A stretch of DNA of 64,000 nt from Arenibacter amylolyticus (GTDB lineage: Bacteria; Bacteroidota; Bacteroidia; Flavobacteriales; Flavobacteriaceae): contig NZ_MTAZ01000049.1 in the NCBI RefSeq assembly GCF_002150785.1, positions 1-64,000 of the forward strand, in the 5' to 3' direction. Positions 31,661-40,608 of the stretch are shown here, piece after piece. The notes beneath the pieces are model-generated. The model was not told the origin of the DNA, made no database searches, and saw only the letters and a program-made list of their open reading frames with translations. Position numbers and translations under genes: made by a program. Numbering within the stretch: the first letter of the stretch is position 1; every line of letters starts with the position of its first letter.

Positions 31661-32353
31661 TTAGTCGGTACTTAAGGTTGATAGTCCGCCATCTACACCA
31701 ATAACCTGCCCCGTTATCCAAGCACTTTTGTCGCTTAAAAGAAATTGTGCGGCATTACCGATATCCGCGGTGTCACCTATTTTTTTTAAGGGGTGTCTGC
31801 TTGCCATGTTTTTGCGTTTTGCTTCGGTATTCAATAATTTGGAGGCTAATGGGCTATCTACCAAGGAAGGTGCTATTACATTAACACGAATTTTTGGCGC
31901 GTATTCAGCTGCAAGTGACCTTGCAAAACCTTCTATGGCTCCTTTGGATGCTGCGATACTGGTATGAAAAGGCATGCCCTTCTTTACGGCTACGGTACTA
32001 AAAAATACCATACTAGAATTTTCTGCCATCCTCGGCATAATCTGTTGAACTACCTTAACCATAGCAAAGAAATTGATATGCATATCCTCCTTAAAACCTT
32101 CTAGGTCTATTCTTTTAAAGGGCTTTAAGCTTATGCTTCCTGGTAAATAGGCAAACCCGTGTAACTCTTGGGGCAATAAACCTAGGTCTAAGGTGTCCGC
32201 AGTGGCATCAAAAGGAATATGCACCAATTGCAGGCTCCCTAAATCCCCTTTTGTCCTAGAGGCAACGTACATAGTAAAATCTGGCACCAAGCTTTTGGCC
32301 AAGTATTGCCCAATTCCATAAGACCCTCCAATAAGTAGCATGTTCTTTTTCAT
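31661..32353 (-). CDS. SDR family protein lacking the catalytic tyrosine
   Basis: 230 residues with the short-chain dehydrogenase fold. The cofactor loop is LIGGSYGIGQYLA, the active Ser lies in MVFFSTVAV and the end has ITGQVIGVDGG. In the catalytic Y-x-x-x-K motif the sequence is I-A-A-S-K, so Tyr is replaced by Ile (codon ATC); the Lys remains. Classical SDR reduction needs the Tyr, so this protein may be a binding or regulatory member, or use a different mechanism. It is placed between the SRPBCC and photolyase genes; spacing to photolyase is one base. Confidence 0.85.
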   Translation of the reverse strand: MKKNMLLIGGSYGIGQYLAKSLVPDFTMYVASRTKGDLGSLQLVHIPFDATADTLDLGLLPQELHGFAYLPGSISLKPFKRIDLEGFKEDMHINFFAMVKVVQQIMPRMAENSSMVFFSTVAVKKGMPFHTSIAASKGAIEGFARSLAAEYAPKIRVNVIAPSLVDSPLASKLLNTEAKRKNMASRHPLKKIGDTADIGNAAQFLLSDKSAWITGQVIGVDGGLSTLSTD

Positions 32354-32421
32354 GGATATTATATTTTGTTAACTGCAATAATTTTAGATCTCATCTTTGA
32401 GTGATTTTCTGGACCCAAGGG

Positions 32422-32916
32422 TTAAAATGATTTAAATTCTACAAACGATGCTTGGTTTTCAACTTCCCCAAACAGGGTAATTAATTTATTATTTCTATAA
32501 TCAAAGATTTTCTTTAATTGATTTTTCACCAAAAATGGATGGACCATTCTTCCGAAAATTCCCAAAGGGAGTTTGTAATCAATGATATCTTCCATTACCA
32601 CTCCTTGGGGGACAGCCCTTAAAAAGTGTTTGTGATGCCATAGGGCATAAGGACCCGCCCGTTGCTCATCCACAAAGTATTCACCTTCCTGTACGTGGGT
32701 TATTTCTGTAAGCCAATGGGTGGTATACCCTGGAAATGGAGAAACGGTATACAGTATTATTTTTCCGGGAAACATTGGGGATTCCCCTCCTGTTAAGATA
32801 TGAAATCCCATGCTATCTGGAGTTATAATGCTGAGATTTTTTGGGTCTGTAAGGAATTTCCAAGCCTTTTCCTGGGAAATGGGAAGGGTTTGTTTGGAAC
32901 GGAGTTGATAGTGCAT
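32422..32916 (-). CDS. SRPBCC (START/Bet v1-like) ligand-binding protein
   Basis: 164 residues. The start HYQLRSKQTLPISQEKAWKFLTDPKNLSIITP is the first strand and helix of the SRPBCC fold, and VMEDIIDYKLPLGIFGRMVHPFLVK fits the later strand and long C-terminal helix that close the hydrophobic pocket. Such proteins bind or process lipophilic compounds. It is the first gene of the photolyase operon and has a good promoter 60 bp upstream. Confidence 0.82.
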   Translation of the reverse strand: MHYQLRSKQTLPISQEKAWKFLTDPKNLSIITPDSMGFHILTGGESPMFPGKIILYTVSPFPGYTTHWLTEITHVQEGEYFVDEQRAGPYALWHHKHFLRAVPQGVVMEDIIDYKLPLGIFGRMVHPFLVKNQLKKIFDYRNNKLITLFGEVENQASFVEFKSF

Positions 32917-32975
32917 TGATAATTTATTTATGTAAAGTTATAAAAATTGTTTAATGAAAAGGTAAATAAGTTAAA

Positions 32976-33006
32976 CAAATTTAATTAGACTTGAAATGGA
33001 AAGAAA
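32976..33006 (-). promoter_or_regulatory. Candidate promoter of the SRPBCC-SDR-photolyase operon
   Basis: On the minus strand TTTC (33006-33003), then 19 bp, then TAAATTTG (32983-32976). The -7 box is an exact TAnnTTTG and the spacing is the same as at tRNA-His; the -33 box has one mismatch. I see no clear operator for a light regulator. Confidence 0.5.
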
Positions 33007-33124
33007 TTTTTTGTTTAAAAGGGTAGGGGGAGTGTCTTGTGAGAACACACTAAGTTTGGGGATTGTTCTGTGATATCTGCTTAAATAATGTTAAATTAGC
33101 CAGAACTCAATAAATAAGATAAAC

Positions 33125-33970
33125 ATGAAAAAGTATTTAATTTTAACATTAGTATTAGCCATGGGCATGGGCATGCAAGCACAACTCGCTACTCCACAGC
33201 CCAGCCCTTCGGCAACAATTGTACAGAAGGTAGGGCTTACCGATGTTTCCTTGGAATATTCCAGGCCTTCCATGAGAGGAAGAACAATTTTTGGGGATTT
33301 GGTGCCCTACGACAAATTATGGAGGACAGGAGCCAATGCACGAACAAAAATTAGTTTTAGTGATAACGTTATGATAGGGAACCAGGAGCTAAAAGCAGGT
33401 TCTTATGCCATCCTAACCAAACCCGGTGTTTCCAATTGGGAGGTTATCTTCTATTCTGAGGCCGATGGCAACGGTGCGCCCGCTACCTTGGATCAAAATA
33501 AGGTAGTTGCTAAAGTGAACGCAGCGGTACAATCAATGCCCATGCCTATAGAAACCTTTACCATAAGTTTTGATGATTTATCGGATAACTCGGCCACTTT
33601 GGGCATACTTTGGGAGAAGACCTATGTAGGTGTTAAAATTGAGGTGCCTACAGAGCGGAAGGTAATGAAGAATATAGATATGGTGCTTAATGGCCCTAGT
33701 GCAGGGGATTACTATGCAGCGGCTGTGTATTACCTAAATTCGGATAAAGATATCAATCAGGCTAAGGCATGGATGGAAAAGGCATTGTCCATGACCAAGG
33801 AGCCTGCTTTTTGGCAGTTAAGGCAGCAATCCCTTATCTATGCCAAGGCTGGTGATAAACAAAAAGCTATAGAAACAGCAAAGAAATCCTTGACTGCCTC
33901 CAAAGCGGCGGGCAATGCAGATTACGTTAAGATGAATGAAGATTCCCTAAAAGAGTGGGGAGCCAACTAA
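33125..33970 (+). CDS. DUF2911 secreted protein with C-terminal TPR-like repeats
   Basis: 281 residues. A signal peptide (MKKYLILTLVLAMGMGMQAQ) is followed by the DUF2911 domain at about 22-170: QPSPSATIVQKVGLTDVSLEYSRPSMRGR, LVPYDKLWRTGANARTKISF and LKAGSYAILTKPG are characteristic. The last about 100 residues form TPR-like helices (YYLNSDKDINQAKAWMEKAL, YAKAGDKQKAIETAKKSL). The family is widespread in Bacteroidota; its function is unknown, with a periplasmic location likely. A bidirectional terminator follows. Confidence 0.88.
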   Translation: MKKYLILTLVLAMGMGMQAQLATPQPSPSATIVQKVGLTDVSLEYSRPSMRGRTIFGDLVPYDKLWRTGANARTKISFSDNVMIGNQELKAGSYAILTKPGVSNWEVIFYSEADGNGAPATLDQNKVVAKVNAAVQSMPMPIETFTISFDDLSDNSATLGILWEKTYVGVKIEVPTERKVMKNIDMVLNGPSAGDYYAAAVYYLNSDKDINQAKAWMEKALSMTKEPAFWQLRQQSLIYAKAGDKQKAIETAKKSLTASKAAGNADYVKMNEDSLKEWGAN

Positions 33971-33991
33971 CTGATACAAAATGTAGTAAAT

Positions 33992-34017
33992 AAAAGCCCG
34001 TCCCTTGGCGGGCTTTT
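33992..34017. terminator. Bidirectional hairpin terminator
   Basis: AAAAGCCCG and CGGGCTTTT form a 9-bp stem around an 8-base loop, with T-runs on both strands. It lies between the convergent DUF2911 and symporter genes and can end both. Confidence 0.85.
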
Positions 34018-34072
34018 ATTAGATCAAGAATTTTGGAAGGAGGATAGACAGGAGGTATTATAGGTAATTCCC

Positions 34073-35767
34073 TTACGATATCTTAAATAGTCGGTCCAAG
34101 CTCTCAAGGATAAAGGATAGTAAAATAACGAGGCTACATCCAAAGGCATTGAGCCATAAATAGGACATCCAATCATTATCAAACCCTATAATAACTACCA
34201 CCTGGGTAATGATAGCAGCTATAAAAACGGCATTTCCCCTTATATATTTAAAGAAGAAAGCAATTAGGAATATGCCCAGTACGTTGCCGTAAAATATGGA
34301 TCCTATAATATTTACCAACTGAATTAAATTCTCAAAAAGATTGGCATAAAATGCAATCAATATGGCAATTACCCCCCATAAAAGTGTAAAATACTTAGAC
34401 GCTTTTACATAATGTTGTGGGGAGGCTTCCTTCCGTTTATTTCGTTTATAAATATCCAAAGCCGTAATAGTCCCTAATGCATTTAGCTCTGAGGCAGTAG
34501 AGGACATGGCAGCCGATAAAATAACAGCTAACAAGAGTCCAATTAATCCCTTTGGAAGATAGTTAAGGATGAAATGGATAAAAACGTAATCCTTGTCTGT
34601 GGGCTCTGCCTTATCATCTGCCTTGGAAATTAGGGCCCTAGCCGCTTCCCGGTTCATTTTTTCCTTTTTGTTGATATTGATGATCTGTTGCTTAGCATCC
34701 TGGGTGCTGTCATATTCATGTAAGTCCAAAGCGACCGCAAATTTGTTTTGGGCTATTCTCTTTTCTGTCTCCAACCTAAGGTGCTCTTTTTCCAAGAGCT
34801 GGTATTCCTTGGCGTAGGGAGAATTCATCACTGCTTTGGTAGCTGCGGGATTAAAATTTAAGGGAGAATGGTTGTATTGAAAGAAAACAAATACCATCAC
34901 CCCCACCAAAAGAATAAAGAATTGCATGGGAATTTTTAGAATTCCGTTGAATATTAGCCCTAGTTGGCTTTCTCGTACAGATTTACCTGAAAGATAGCGT
35001 TGTACCTGACTTTGATCTGTGCCAAAATAGGCGAGAGCAAGGAACAACCCTCCCGTTATACCACTCCAGAAAGTATATCTACTAGAAGTGTTAAAACTGA
35101 AATCCAATATGTTTAGTTTATCGCTTGCCCCAGCAACTTTCAAGGCTTTGCTAAAGGTGATATTATCTGGTAAATAGCTCAAAATAAAGAAGAATGCAAT
35201 AAACATTCCGGTCATTATGATAAACATTTGTTGTTTTTGGGTGATGCTTACCGCTTTTGTTCCCCCAGATACGGTATAAATAATTACTAAAATACCGATA
35301 ATGACATTTAGGGTATGAAGATTCCACCCTAACACAGCAGATAGGACAATGGAAGGTGCGTATATGGTAATACCTGCGGCAAGTCCACGCTGTATTAGGA
35401 AGAGAATGGCAGCCAAAGACCGGGTCTTTAAATCGAATCGACTCTCCAAAAATTCATAGGCAGTGTAAACTTTAAGTCGGTGGTAAAGCGGGATAAATAC
35501 AATACAAATAATAATCATGGCCAATGGAAGCCCAAAATAGAACTGTACAAAGCCCATTCCATCGTGATATGCTTGCCCAGGGGTGGATAAGAATGTGATG
35601 GCACTCGCTTGTGTGGCCATAACGGATAATCCAATGGTCCACCATTTTGCAGATTTGCCGCCTAGCACGTAATCGTTTACATTTTTACTACCCTGTGTTT
35701 TCCAAACCCCAAAACCAACAATAAAAAGTAAGGTTCCACCGAGTATAATCCAATCTATGGTTGCCAT
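34073..35767 (-). CDS. Sodium:solute symporter (SSS/SLC5 family)
   Basis: 564 residues with about 13 transmembrane helices. Family signatures include the early GGKSAKWWTIGLSVMATQASAITFLSTPGQ, LAYFGTDQSQVQRYLSGKS and LSAAMSSTASELNALGTITALDIYKR, which carries the conserved sodium-site Ser residues. A charged loop of about 80 residues (roughly 300-385) separates helices in the middle, typical of Bacteroidota members. The substrate is unknown; sugars, sialic acid and amino-sugar relatives are common in this group. A 33-residue membrane peptide gene ends one base upstream, and the PIG-L deacetylase gene precedes it, so uptake of a deacetylated sugar or lipid part is conceivable. Confidence 0.88.
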   Translation of the reverse strand: MATIDWIILGGTLLFIVGFGVWKTQGSKNVNDYVLGGKSAKWWTIGLSVMATQASAITFLSTPGQAYHDGMGFVQFYFGLPLAMIIICIVFIPLYHRLKVYTAYEFLESRFDLKTRSLAAILFLIQRGLAAGITIYAPSIVLSAVLGWNLHTLNVIIGILVIIYTVSGGTKAVSITQKQQMFIIMTGMFIAFFFILSYLPDNITFSKALKVAGASDKLNILDFSFNTSSRYTFWSGITGGLFLALAYFGTDQSQVQRYLSGKSVRESQLGLIFNGILKIPMQFFILLVGVMVFVFFQYNHSPLNFNPAATKAVMNSPYAKEYQLLEKEHLRLETEKRIAQNKFAVALDLHEYDSTQDAKQQIININKKEKMNREAARALISKADDKAEPTDKDYVFIHFILNYLPKGLIGLLLAVILSAAMSSTASELNALGTITALDIYKRNKRKEASPQHYVKASKYFTLLWGVIAILIAFYANLFENLIQLVNIIGSIFYGNVLGIFLIAFFFKYIRGNAVFIAAIITQVVVIIGFDNDWMSYLWLNAFGCSLVILLSFILESLDRLFKIS

Positions 35768-35768
35768 G

Positions 35769-35870
35769 CTATTGGTTTGCGGTCATTAATAAATAAAATA
35801 AGATAATATATAGTGCATTGAGTACAATGACCAATGTGTACGCTTTTTTCCAAATAAATTTATCCTGCAT
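35769..35870 (-). CDS. 33-aa single-helix membrane peptide, likely symporter partner
   Basis: A short frame (ATG at 35870, TAG at 35771-35769) encoding MQDKFIWKKAYTL followed by the hydrophobic helix VIVLNALYIILFYLL and a short tail. A positive N-terminus (three Lys) suggests the N-in orientation. It fills the gap between the PIG-L and symporter genes exactly: 7 bp after the first and 1 bp before the second, as expected for translational coupling. Small single-helix peptides are known beside some SSS symporters; whether this is the same kind is inference. Confidence 0.65.
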   Translation of the reverse strand: MQDKFIWKKAYTLVIVLNALYIILFYLLMTANQ

Positions 35871-35877
35871 CCTTAAC

Positions 35878-38391
35878 TTATTTTTTTGATTTTTCCTGCT
35901 TCAGGGATAGCATGTTGGTAAATAGTCGGTACGCACCGGGCACACCTGCCGGAAGCTCCCTGAAAAAACTTAGTCCGGTATAAACATAATATCCTTCCCC
36001 GTAAGGAGCAACCAAAAGACTGCCTTTCAAAGGTGACTCGTCCTTGTCCCACATGGAAAGGATTGGGGTAAACTCCTTAGACCACTGGCCTGGAAAATAA
36101 AGTCCTCGTTCTTGTACCCAACCTTTAAAGTCTTCCTGGGTTATTTTGTTTGGGTAGTTTACAATCGGATGATTTTTATCTAAGATTTCAACATCAGATT
36201 CCTCATCGGTTACCCTATTTCTGGAAAGGGTCAAAGGATAAGGGGCCAGATTTTCCATGGAGGTTACCTGCCGGTCGGCAGTATTGTATTGAATAATCAG
36301 GTTGCCTCCATTCCTAACATACTCTAATAAGAAACGCTGTTTAAACTTTAATTCTTCTACTACATTATAGGCTCTAATCCCTACTACAATGGCATCATAA
36401 TGTTGTAATGACTGGGAGCGAATGGAGGCGGGGTCTATGATAGAAACATCATACCCAATTTGCTGTAAGCTGCTGGGAATTTCATCGCCCGCACCCCTAA
36501 TATATCCTATTTTGTTTCCATTTTTAATAATGTTTAAACGGACCACCTTGGCTTCGGCGGGTAATAAAACGGATTGTTTGGGGATATGGTCATAATCTAT
36601 TTCTACCAATTCTTTGGAGACTTCCTTTCCATCTAAATGAATTATAGGTGTTATATAGCTTTCACTCTTGGTAGTAGGAGGACTTAAAAGGAAGCGCACA
36701 ATTTGCTGATCCCCTTTGTTGGAGATTTTAAAAGGTTTACTTTCTTGGTCTACCTGCCAGCCTTTTCCTAGTTGAAGCTGTACCTTCCCTTCAATATGAT
36801 CCTTGTGGGCTTTTACGGAAATCGCAATTTCCTTTGGTTGGCTATCCGCGAAGATGATTACCTTATCCTTGAAACTAGCCGTGGCCTTTGGTAAAATACT
36901 GAATGGCTGGTAAATCTCTCCCTTATCGGGTCTAGAGTATCGGTATACCAGTGGTTTTACTATGCGCACTGGGTATCCATTAAACTCCAGATCAAAGTTT
37001 ATATTGATGGCTGCGGGGGTTTCCGGTTTGCCAATAAGGTCTTGGTCTTTAACTTGGTACATTCCTAAGTCCCACTTTTCATTTAACCAGTAGGGATTGG
37101 TAATAGGGGCCTCGTTGGATATTGGTAAACCAATTTCAATTAGCTCTTTTTTATTTTCCTTCAAAGGAATATTTTTAGCAATGGAGGGCTGGTTGGGCAT
37201 GGCAATGCTCTTAAGGACGATATCGGAATTACTTCTGTTAAGTGCTTCAATAGAAACGGTAATCTTCCCACCTTGGTACGAGCTAGCCTCCGAGGCAGTA
37301 GCCTCCAAAAACAATCCGCTTACAGAAAGTATGATTTCCTCCAGTTCCTTTAGTTTTATGTTCCTCCAATGATCATCTTTAATATTTTTCAATGCGCTAT
37401 GGGCTTCTAAAAGCTGAGGTAAATGTGTGGATGGATCCTTAAAATTGAAGTTTTGTTCTAGATCATAGAGGATTTTCCCCACCGCATCACCGCCTTCTAC
37501 CCTAGACCAAGTGGTATTTATGCCCTCAAAAATGTCGGACTCCTTACTGGGCATCTCACCTTTTAATAGCTCTAAATACTCCATTTCGCTTCCGCGGGTG
37601 CGCAATCTTCCAAATCCTTGGCAAAGGTGTTGACTGCTGGCAAGCGCCGCAATCTCATTATTAGATAATCCGCTTAGTGGGTAGTAGGTGCCAACATCTA
37701 CTTGGAGCATATTGGACTTATCGGCACTTTTAAATCGCTCTTCACTTCCGTAAAACCACCAAGAGGTATTGAAAAATAATCTTGAGGGCTGCCAAATGCT
37801 GGTTTTGTTTAGTTGTTCTGGGTAGTGGGCTGCGTTACCAGCCATGTCAAAGGCCGAGACACTCAACATGGCCGAGGAGGTATGGTGTCCGTGGGTTGTT
37901 CCAGGGCTGCGATGGTCAAAGCGATTAATAATTACGTCTGGCTTAAAAGTCCGAATAACCCAAATAATATCGCTCAGTACCTCGTCCTTGTTCCATACCT
38001 CGAGGGTTTCATTGGGATGTTTGGAATATCCAAAATCGTTGGCTCTGGTAAAAAACTGTTTACCTCCATCTATTCGCCTTGCAGCCAATAACTCTTCGGT
38101 ACGTAGTACCCCCAATAGCTCACGTAATTCCGGTCCTATTAAATTCTGGCCACCATCTCCACGGGTAAGGGAAAGGTAAGCGGTATTCGCCTTTATTTCG
38201 TTAGACAGGTAAGATATTAGCCTGGTGTTTTCGTCGTCGGGATGCGCAGCAACATAGAGGGCCGATCCTAAAAAATTTAGTTTTTGAAGCGCCTGGTAAA
38301 TGTCAGACGAACTATGGGATGGTGGAGTCTGGGAATAAACAAGCTTGTTTGATAGTATTATTAAAGTGAATAATAGCCAGAAAGAGCGCAT
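35878..38391 (-). CDS. Secreted PIG-L (LmbE-like) deacetylase, long form
   Basis: 837 residues with a signal peptide (MRSFWLLFTLIILSNKLVYSQ). The deacetylase domain (about 35-310) shows ALYVAAHPDDENTRLISYL, whose AHPDDE provides the zinc ligands and base, LTRGDGGQN, and RFDHRSPGTTHGHHTSSAML with the further His. The middle part is beta-rich (about 370-620), and the last 180 residues (YDAIVVGIRAYNVVEEL, YVRNGGNLIIQYN) resemble a class I glutamine-amidotransferase-like or DUF4350-like fold seen in long PIG-L proteins. These enzymes remove N-acetyl groups from sugars; the periplasmic substrate here is unknown. It heads an operon with the membrane peptide and symporter. Confidence 0.85.
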   Translation of the reverse strand: MRSFWLLFTLIILSNKLVYSQTPPSHSSSDIYQALQKLNFLGSALYVAAHPDDENTRLISYLSNEIKANTAYLSLTRGDGGQNLIGPELRELLGVLRTEELLAARRIDGGKQFFTRANDFGYSKHPNETLEVWNKDEVLSDIIWVIRTFKPDVIINRFDHRSPGTTHGHHTSSAMLSVSAFDMAGNAAHYPEQLNKTSIWQPSRLFFNTSWWFYGSEERFKSADKSNMLQVDVGTYYPLSGLSNNEIAALASSQHLCQGFGRLRTRGSEMEYLELLKGEMPSKESDIFEGINTTWSRVEGGDAVGKILYDLEQNFNFKDPSTHLPQLLEAHSALKNIKDDHWRNIKLKELEEIILSVSGLFLEATASEASSYQGGKITVSIEALNRSNSDIVLKSIAMPNQPSIAKNIPLKENKKELIEIGLPISNEAPITNPYWLNEKWDLGMYQVKDQDLIGKPETPAAININFDLEFNGYPVRIVKPLVYRYSRPDKGEIYQPFSILPKATASFKDKVIIFADSQPKEIAISVKAHKDHIEGKVQLQLGKGWQVDQESKPFKISNKGDQQIVRFLLSPPTTKSESYITPIIHLDGKEVSKELVEIDYDHIPKQSVLLPAEAKVVRLNIIKNGNKIGYIRGAGDEIPSSLQQIGYDVSIIDPASIRSQSLQHYDAIVVGIRAYNVVEELKFKQRFLLEYVRNGGNLIIQYNTADRQVTSMENLAPYPLTLSRNRVTDEESDVEILDKNHPIVNYPNKITQEDFKGWVQERGLYFPGQWSKEFTPILSMWDKDESPLKGSLLVAPYGEGYYVYTGLSFFRELPAGVPGAYRLFTNMLSLKQEKSKK

Positions 38392-38466
38392 TTATTATTG
38401 TTTTTGAAGTTGGTTCAATATTAAATTTAAACTTGGTATAAAATTGTTTAACAACTATTTTGAGGA

Positions 38467-39018
38467 TTAAAGCTCGCTGCTACTATCAAAGTCGTCCTCA
38501 TAGGTCCCTACAAGTCCCACTGCTTTTTGAAGCATCAGGTTATTGGGATAGGTATAGAGTTCGCCATTTTTACTTCTTAGGTGAATATGGAAAGCCCTTA
38601 TATCCTCAATAATAAAAATTTCATCCGGTAATTCCATTTCCTTATCCTTCACACGAATCCTATCCCCAATTTTAAATGGAAAAGAAAAGAACAGTATAAT
38701 CCCTGCTGTAATATTGCTTAAAATTGACCATTGAGCAAATAGTGCGACTCCGATTACTGCAAAGGCAGAGGAAAAAACAATCCCTATTTGCTCAAAATCC
38801 ACCCCCCAGATCAGCGTAAGGGCAAGCAGACCCACCCCAGTTATACCAATAGTGACATATTTTATGATTAAACGAGTTCTTATCTCATTGATATCGCTCA
38901 TTTTGCCAATCTTGCGAATGGTTTTGGCACCAAAATATTTTAATATCATTAATACTATTAGGCATAAAATGGTGCCCAATATTTGATTCATGTACTTCAG
39001 GTAAAAGGTCTCCTCCAT
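38467..39018 (-). CDS. Small-conductance mechanosensitive channel (MscS-type), short
   Basis: 183 residues. Three hydrophobic helices are followed by the MscS pore and beta domain: GVALFAQWSILSNITAGIILFFSFPFKIGDRIRVKD gives the pore-lining helix and the start of the upper beta barrel. The large C-terminal vestibule of E. coli MscS (286 aa) is reduced; the protein ends soon after EDIRAFHIHLRSKNGELYTYPNN. Such channels release solutes on hypo-osmotic shock. Its start lies 5 bp after the stop of the lipoprotein gene upstream, suggesting co-transcription. Confidence 0.85.
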   Translation of the reverse strand: MEETFYLKYMNQILGTILCLIVLMILKYFGAKTIRKIGKMSDINEIRTRLIIKYVTIGITGVGLLALTLIWGVDFEQIGIVFSSAFAVIGVALFAQWSILSNITAGIILFFSFPFKIGDRIRVKDKEMELPDEIFIIEDIRAFHIHLRSKNGELYTYPNNLMLQKAVGLVGTYEDDFDSSSEL

Positions 39019-39023
39019 ATTTG

Positions 39024-39980
39024 CTATAATCCTAAACTATCGCGAAAAATTACGTCTTTATTTTTGTTTTCTTGCCAATATGCCCGTTTTAGGGTCTTTA
39101 TTTTAGTGGCTGTAGACCTAGCTGTTTTTGCATTGTCCCCAGTTCCACTTTTAAAAGTTTCAGTCCAACCTTCAACCGTATAGGGGAAATTACTGGAAAA
39201 ATGGATGGCTAGGGTCCTTTCCAAGGAAGGGTAGGTAATGGTATATGTACTTATACCATCCAATGTTTCCAGACTGCCTTGGGCCTCGTAGGCCTTGAGC
39301 TGCTTATGGGCCAATCTTACATATTCCAATGAAGGAATCATCTCCATCTTTCCCGTGGGCAGGTTTTCTGGATTTATTCGGATTTTATTCCATACTTCAT
39401 TCTCCAAATGTTTTTTTTCCAATTTTAAGAATTGATCCCCATCAGATTCAAAATAGGAAAAGGAATTCACCTCATAATGTAACCTGTTATTTAATTGAGT
39501 AAAGACCTGTCCGCACCATTCCTGAATGGAAGAAGTTAACTTTATTGCATGCTGATTGTCGTGCACCGGATAAAAGCTGCTGTTCATAATGGAGTAGGGG
39601 TAAATGCCCGTTAGAAACTTTTTGGTGCTGTTTAATTTTAAAACGGAAATTTGGTCGTCCTGGGGAAGATCTGGTTTAACCTGCTTGTCTTTCAAAAAAG
39701 GCTCGGTTACATAGATTAGCACCGCTTTGCCATCCCTTAATTCCCCATAACGAGCCTGCTCTAATTTATAGGAGGTAATTTCTGCCTTTCCGGCATACCA
39801 GTATTCCTTAAACTCCTGGGAAAGTGGTCTTTTGGTTTCAGTGCTTTGTGAAGGGGTAGTGTTAGCTTTACCAACAAAACCTTCTTCTGCAGATGAACCT
39901 TCTCCCTTACAGGAGGATAGGGAAACCATTACAAGGAGTGTAGCTGCCCAGCAAGAAATGGGTGTGGATAATAATCTCAT
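39024..39980 (-). CDS. Lipoprotein of unknown function
   Basis: 318 residues from the ATG at 39980; the frame begins ten codons earlier, but this Met gives a normal lipoprotein signal ending LVMVSLSSC, with Cys at about 24. The mature part has alternating polar and beta-like segments (EYWYAGKAEITSYKLEQARYGELRDGKAVLIYVTEP) without a family I can name. Similar proteins sit beside maf in Flavobacteriaceae in my memory and are often mislabelled as septum inhibitors. It lies 37 bp after maf and 5 bp before the MscS gene. Confidence 0.75.
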   Translation of the reverse strand: MRLLSTPISCWAATLLVMVSLSSCKGEGSSAEEGFVGKANTTPSQSTETKRPLSQEFKEYWYAGKAEITSYKLEQARYGELRDGKAVLIYVTEPFLKDKQVKPDLPQDDQISVLKLNSTKKFLTGIYPYSIMNSSFYPVHDNQHAIKLTSSIQEWCGQVFTQLNNRLHYEVNSFSYFESDGDQFLKLEKKHLENEVWNKIRINPENLPTGKMEMIPSLEYVRLAHKQLKAYEAQGSLETLDGISTYTITYPSLERTLAIHFSSNFPYTVEGWTETFKSGTGDNAKTARSTATKIKTLKRAYWQENKNKDVIFRDSLGL

Positions 39981-40016
39981 GGCAATAGGATTTGTTATAA
40001 AAATATTCAAAATAAG

Positions 40017-40604
40017 CTAACCTACCATGGTCATTAACGTTTTAAAGACTAAATGGGTGGGCAAGCCAACGACATTGGAGTAGGAGCCCTGTATCTCTTC
40101 TATACCAATTAATCCGATCCATTCTTGTATGCCATACCCGCCGGCCTTGTCAAAAGGTTTGTAGTGATCCACGTAATGATGGATTTCCTCCTCGGCTAGC
40201 TTTCTAAACTTGACTTTCGTCTTATACGTTGCTGTTTTTTGCGTGCTGCAGGTAGTAAAACAGACCGAGGTAATCACCTGGTGCCAATCATTGGATAGAG
40301 TCTGTAACATGCGTATTGCCTCTTCTCGGTCTTGGGGTTTGGCCAGGGAGACTCCCCTATGCCAAACTACCGTGTCCGAAGTGATTACGATTGTTTTATC
40401 CCTTAGTTGATCTTTAAACTGCGAAGCTTTTAGGACGGCCAGGTATTCGGAAATCTCTTCTCCTTGAAGGTGCGGGGGGTAAACCTCTTCCACGGGAAGT
40501 GTCTGTACCTTAAAAGGTATTCCCATTTCTTTGAAATACTGTTGTCTTCTGGGAGAGGCAGATGCTAAAACTATAGAATGACCCTTTAATTTGTCGGCTA
40601 TCAT
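40017..40604 (-). CDS. maf: Maf-type nucleotide pyrophosphatase
   Basis: 195 residues. The P-loop-like start SIVLASASPRRQQYFKEMGIPF, the central ITSDTVVW and the late GGYGIQEWIGLIGIEEIQGSYSNVVGLP are the Maf/YhdE family motifs. Maf proteins hydrolyse nucleoside triphosphates such as dTTP, UTP or modified bases to monophosphates, guarding nucleic-acid synthesis. It lies 4 bp after the KdsC-like gene, in a compact operon with the DUF2520 gene upstream. Confidence 0.92.
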   Translation of the reverse strand: MIADKLKGHSIVLASASPRRQQYFKEMGIPFKVQTLPVEEVYPPHLQGEEISEYLAVLKASQFKDQLRDKTIVITSDTVVWHRGVSLAKPQDREEAIRMLQTLSNDWHQVITSVCFTTCSTQKTATYKTKVKFRKLAEEEIHHYVDHYKPFDKAGGYGIQEWIGLIGIEEIQGSYSNVVGLPTHLVFKTLMTMVG

Positions 40605-40608
40605 AAAA

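Noticed and set aside
37813-38179. Two overlapping plus-strand frames of 92 and 111 codons
   Set aside because: They lie opposite the conserved zinc-site region of the PIG-L deacetylase and are shadows of it.
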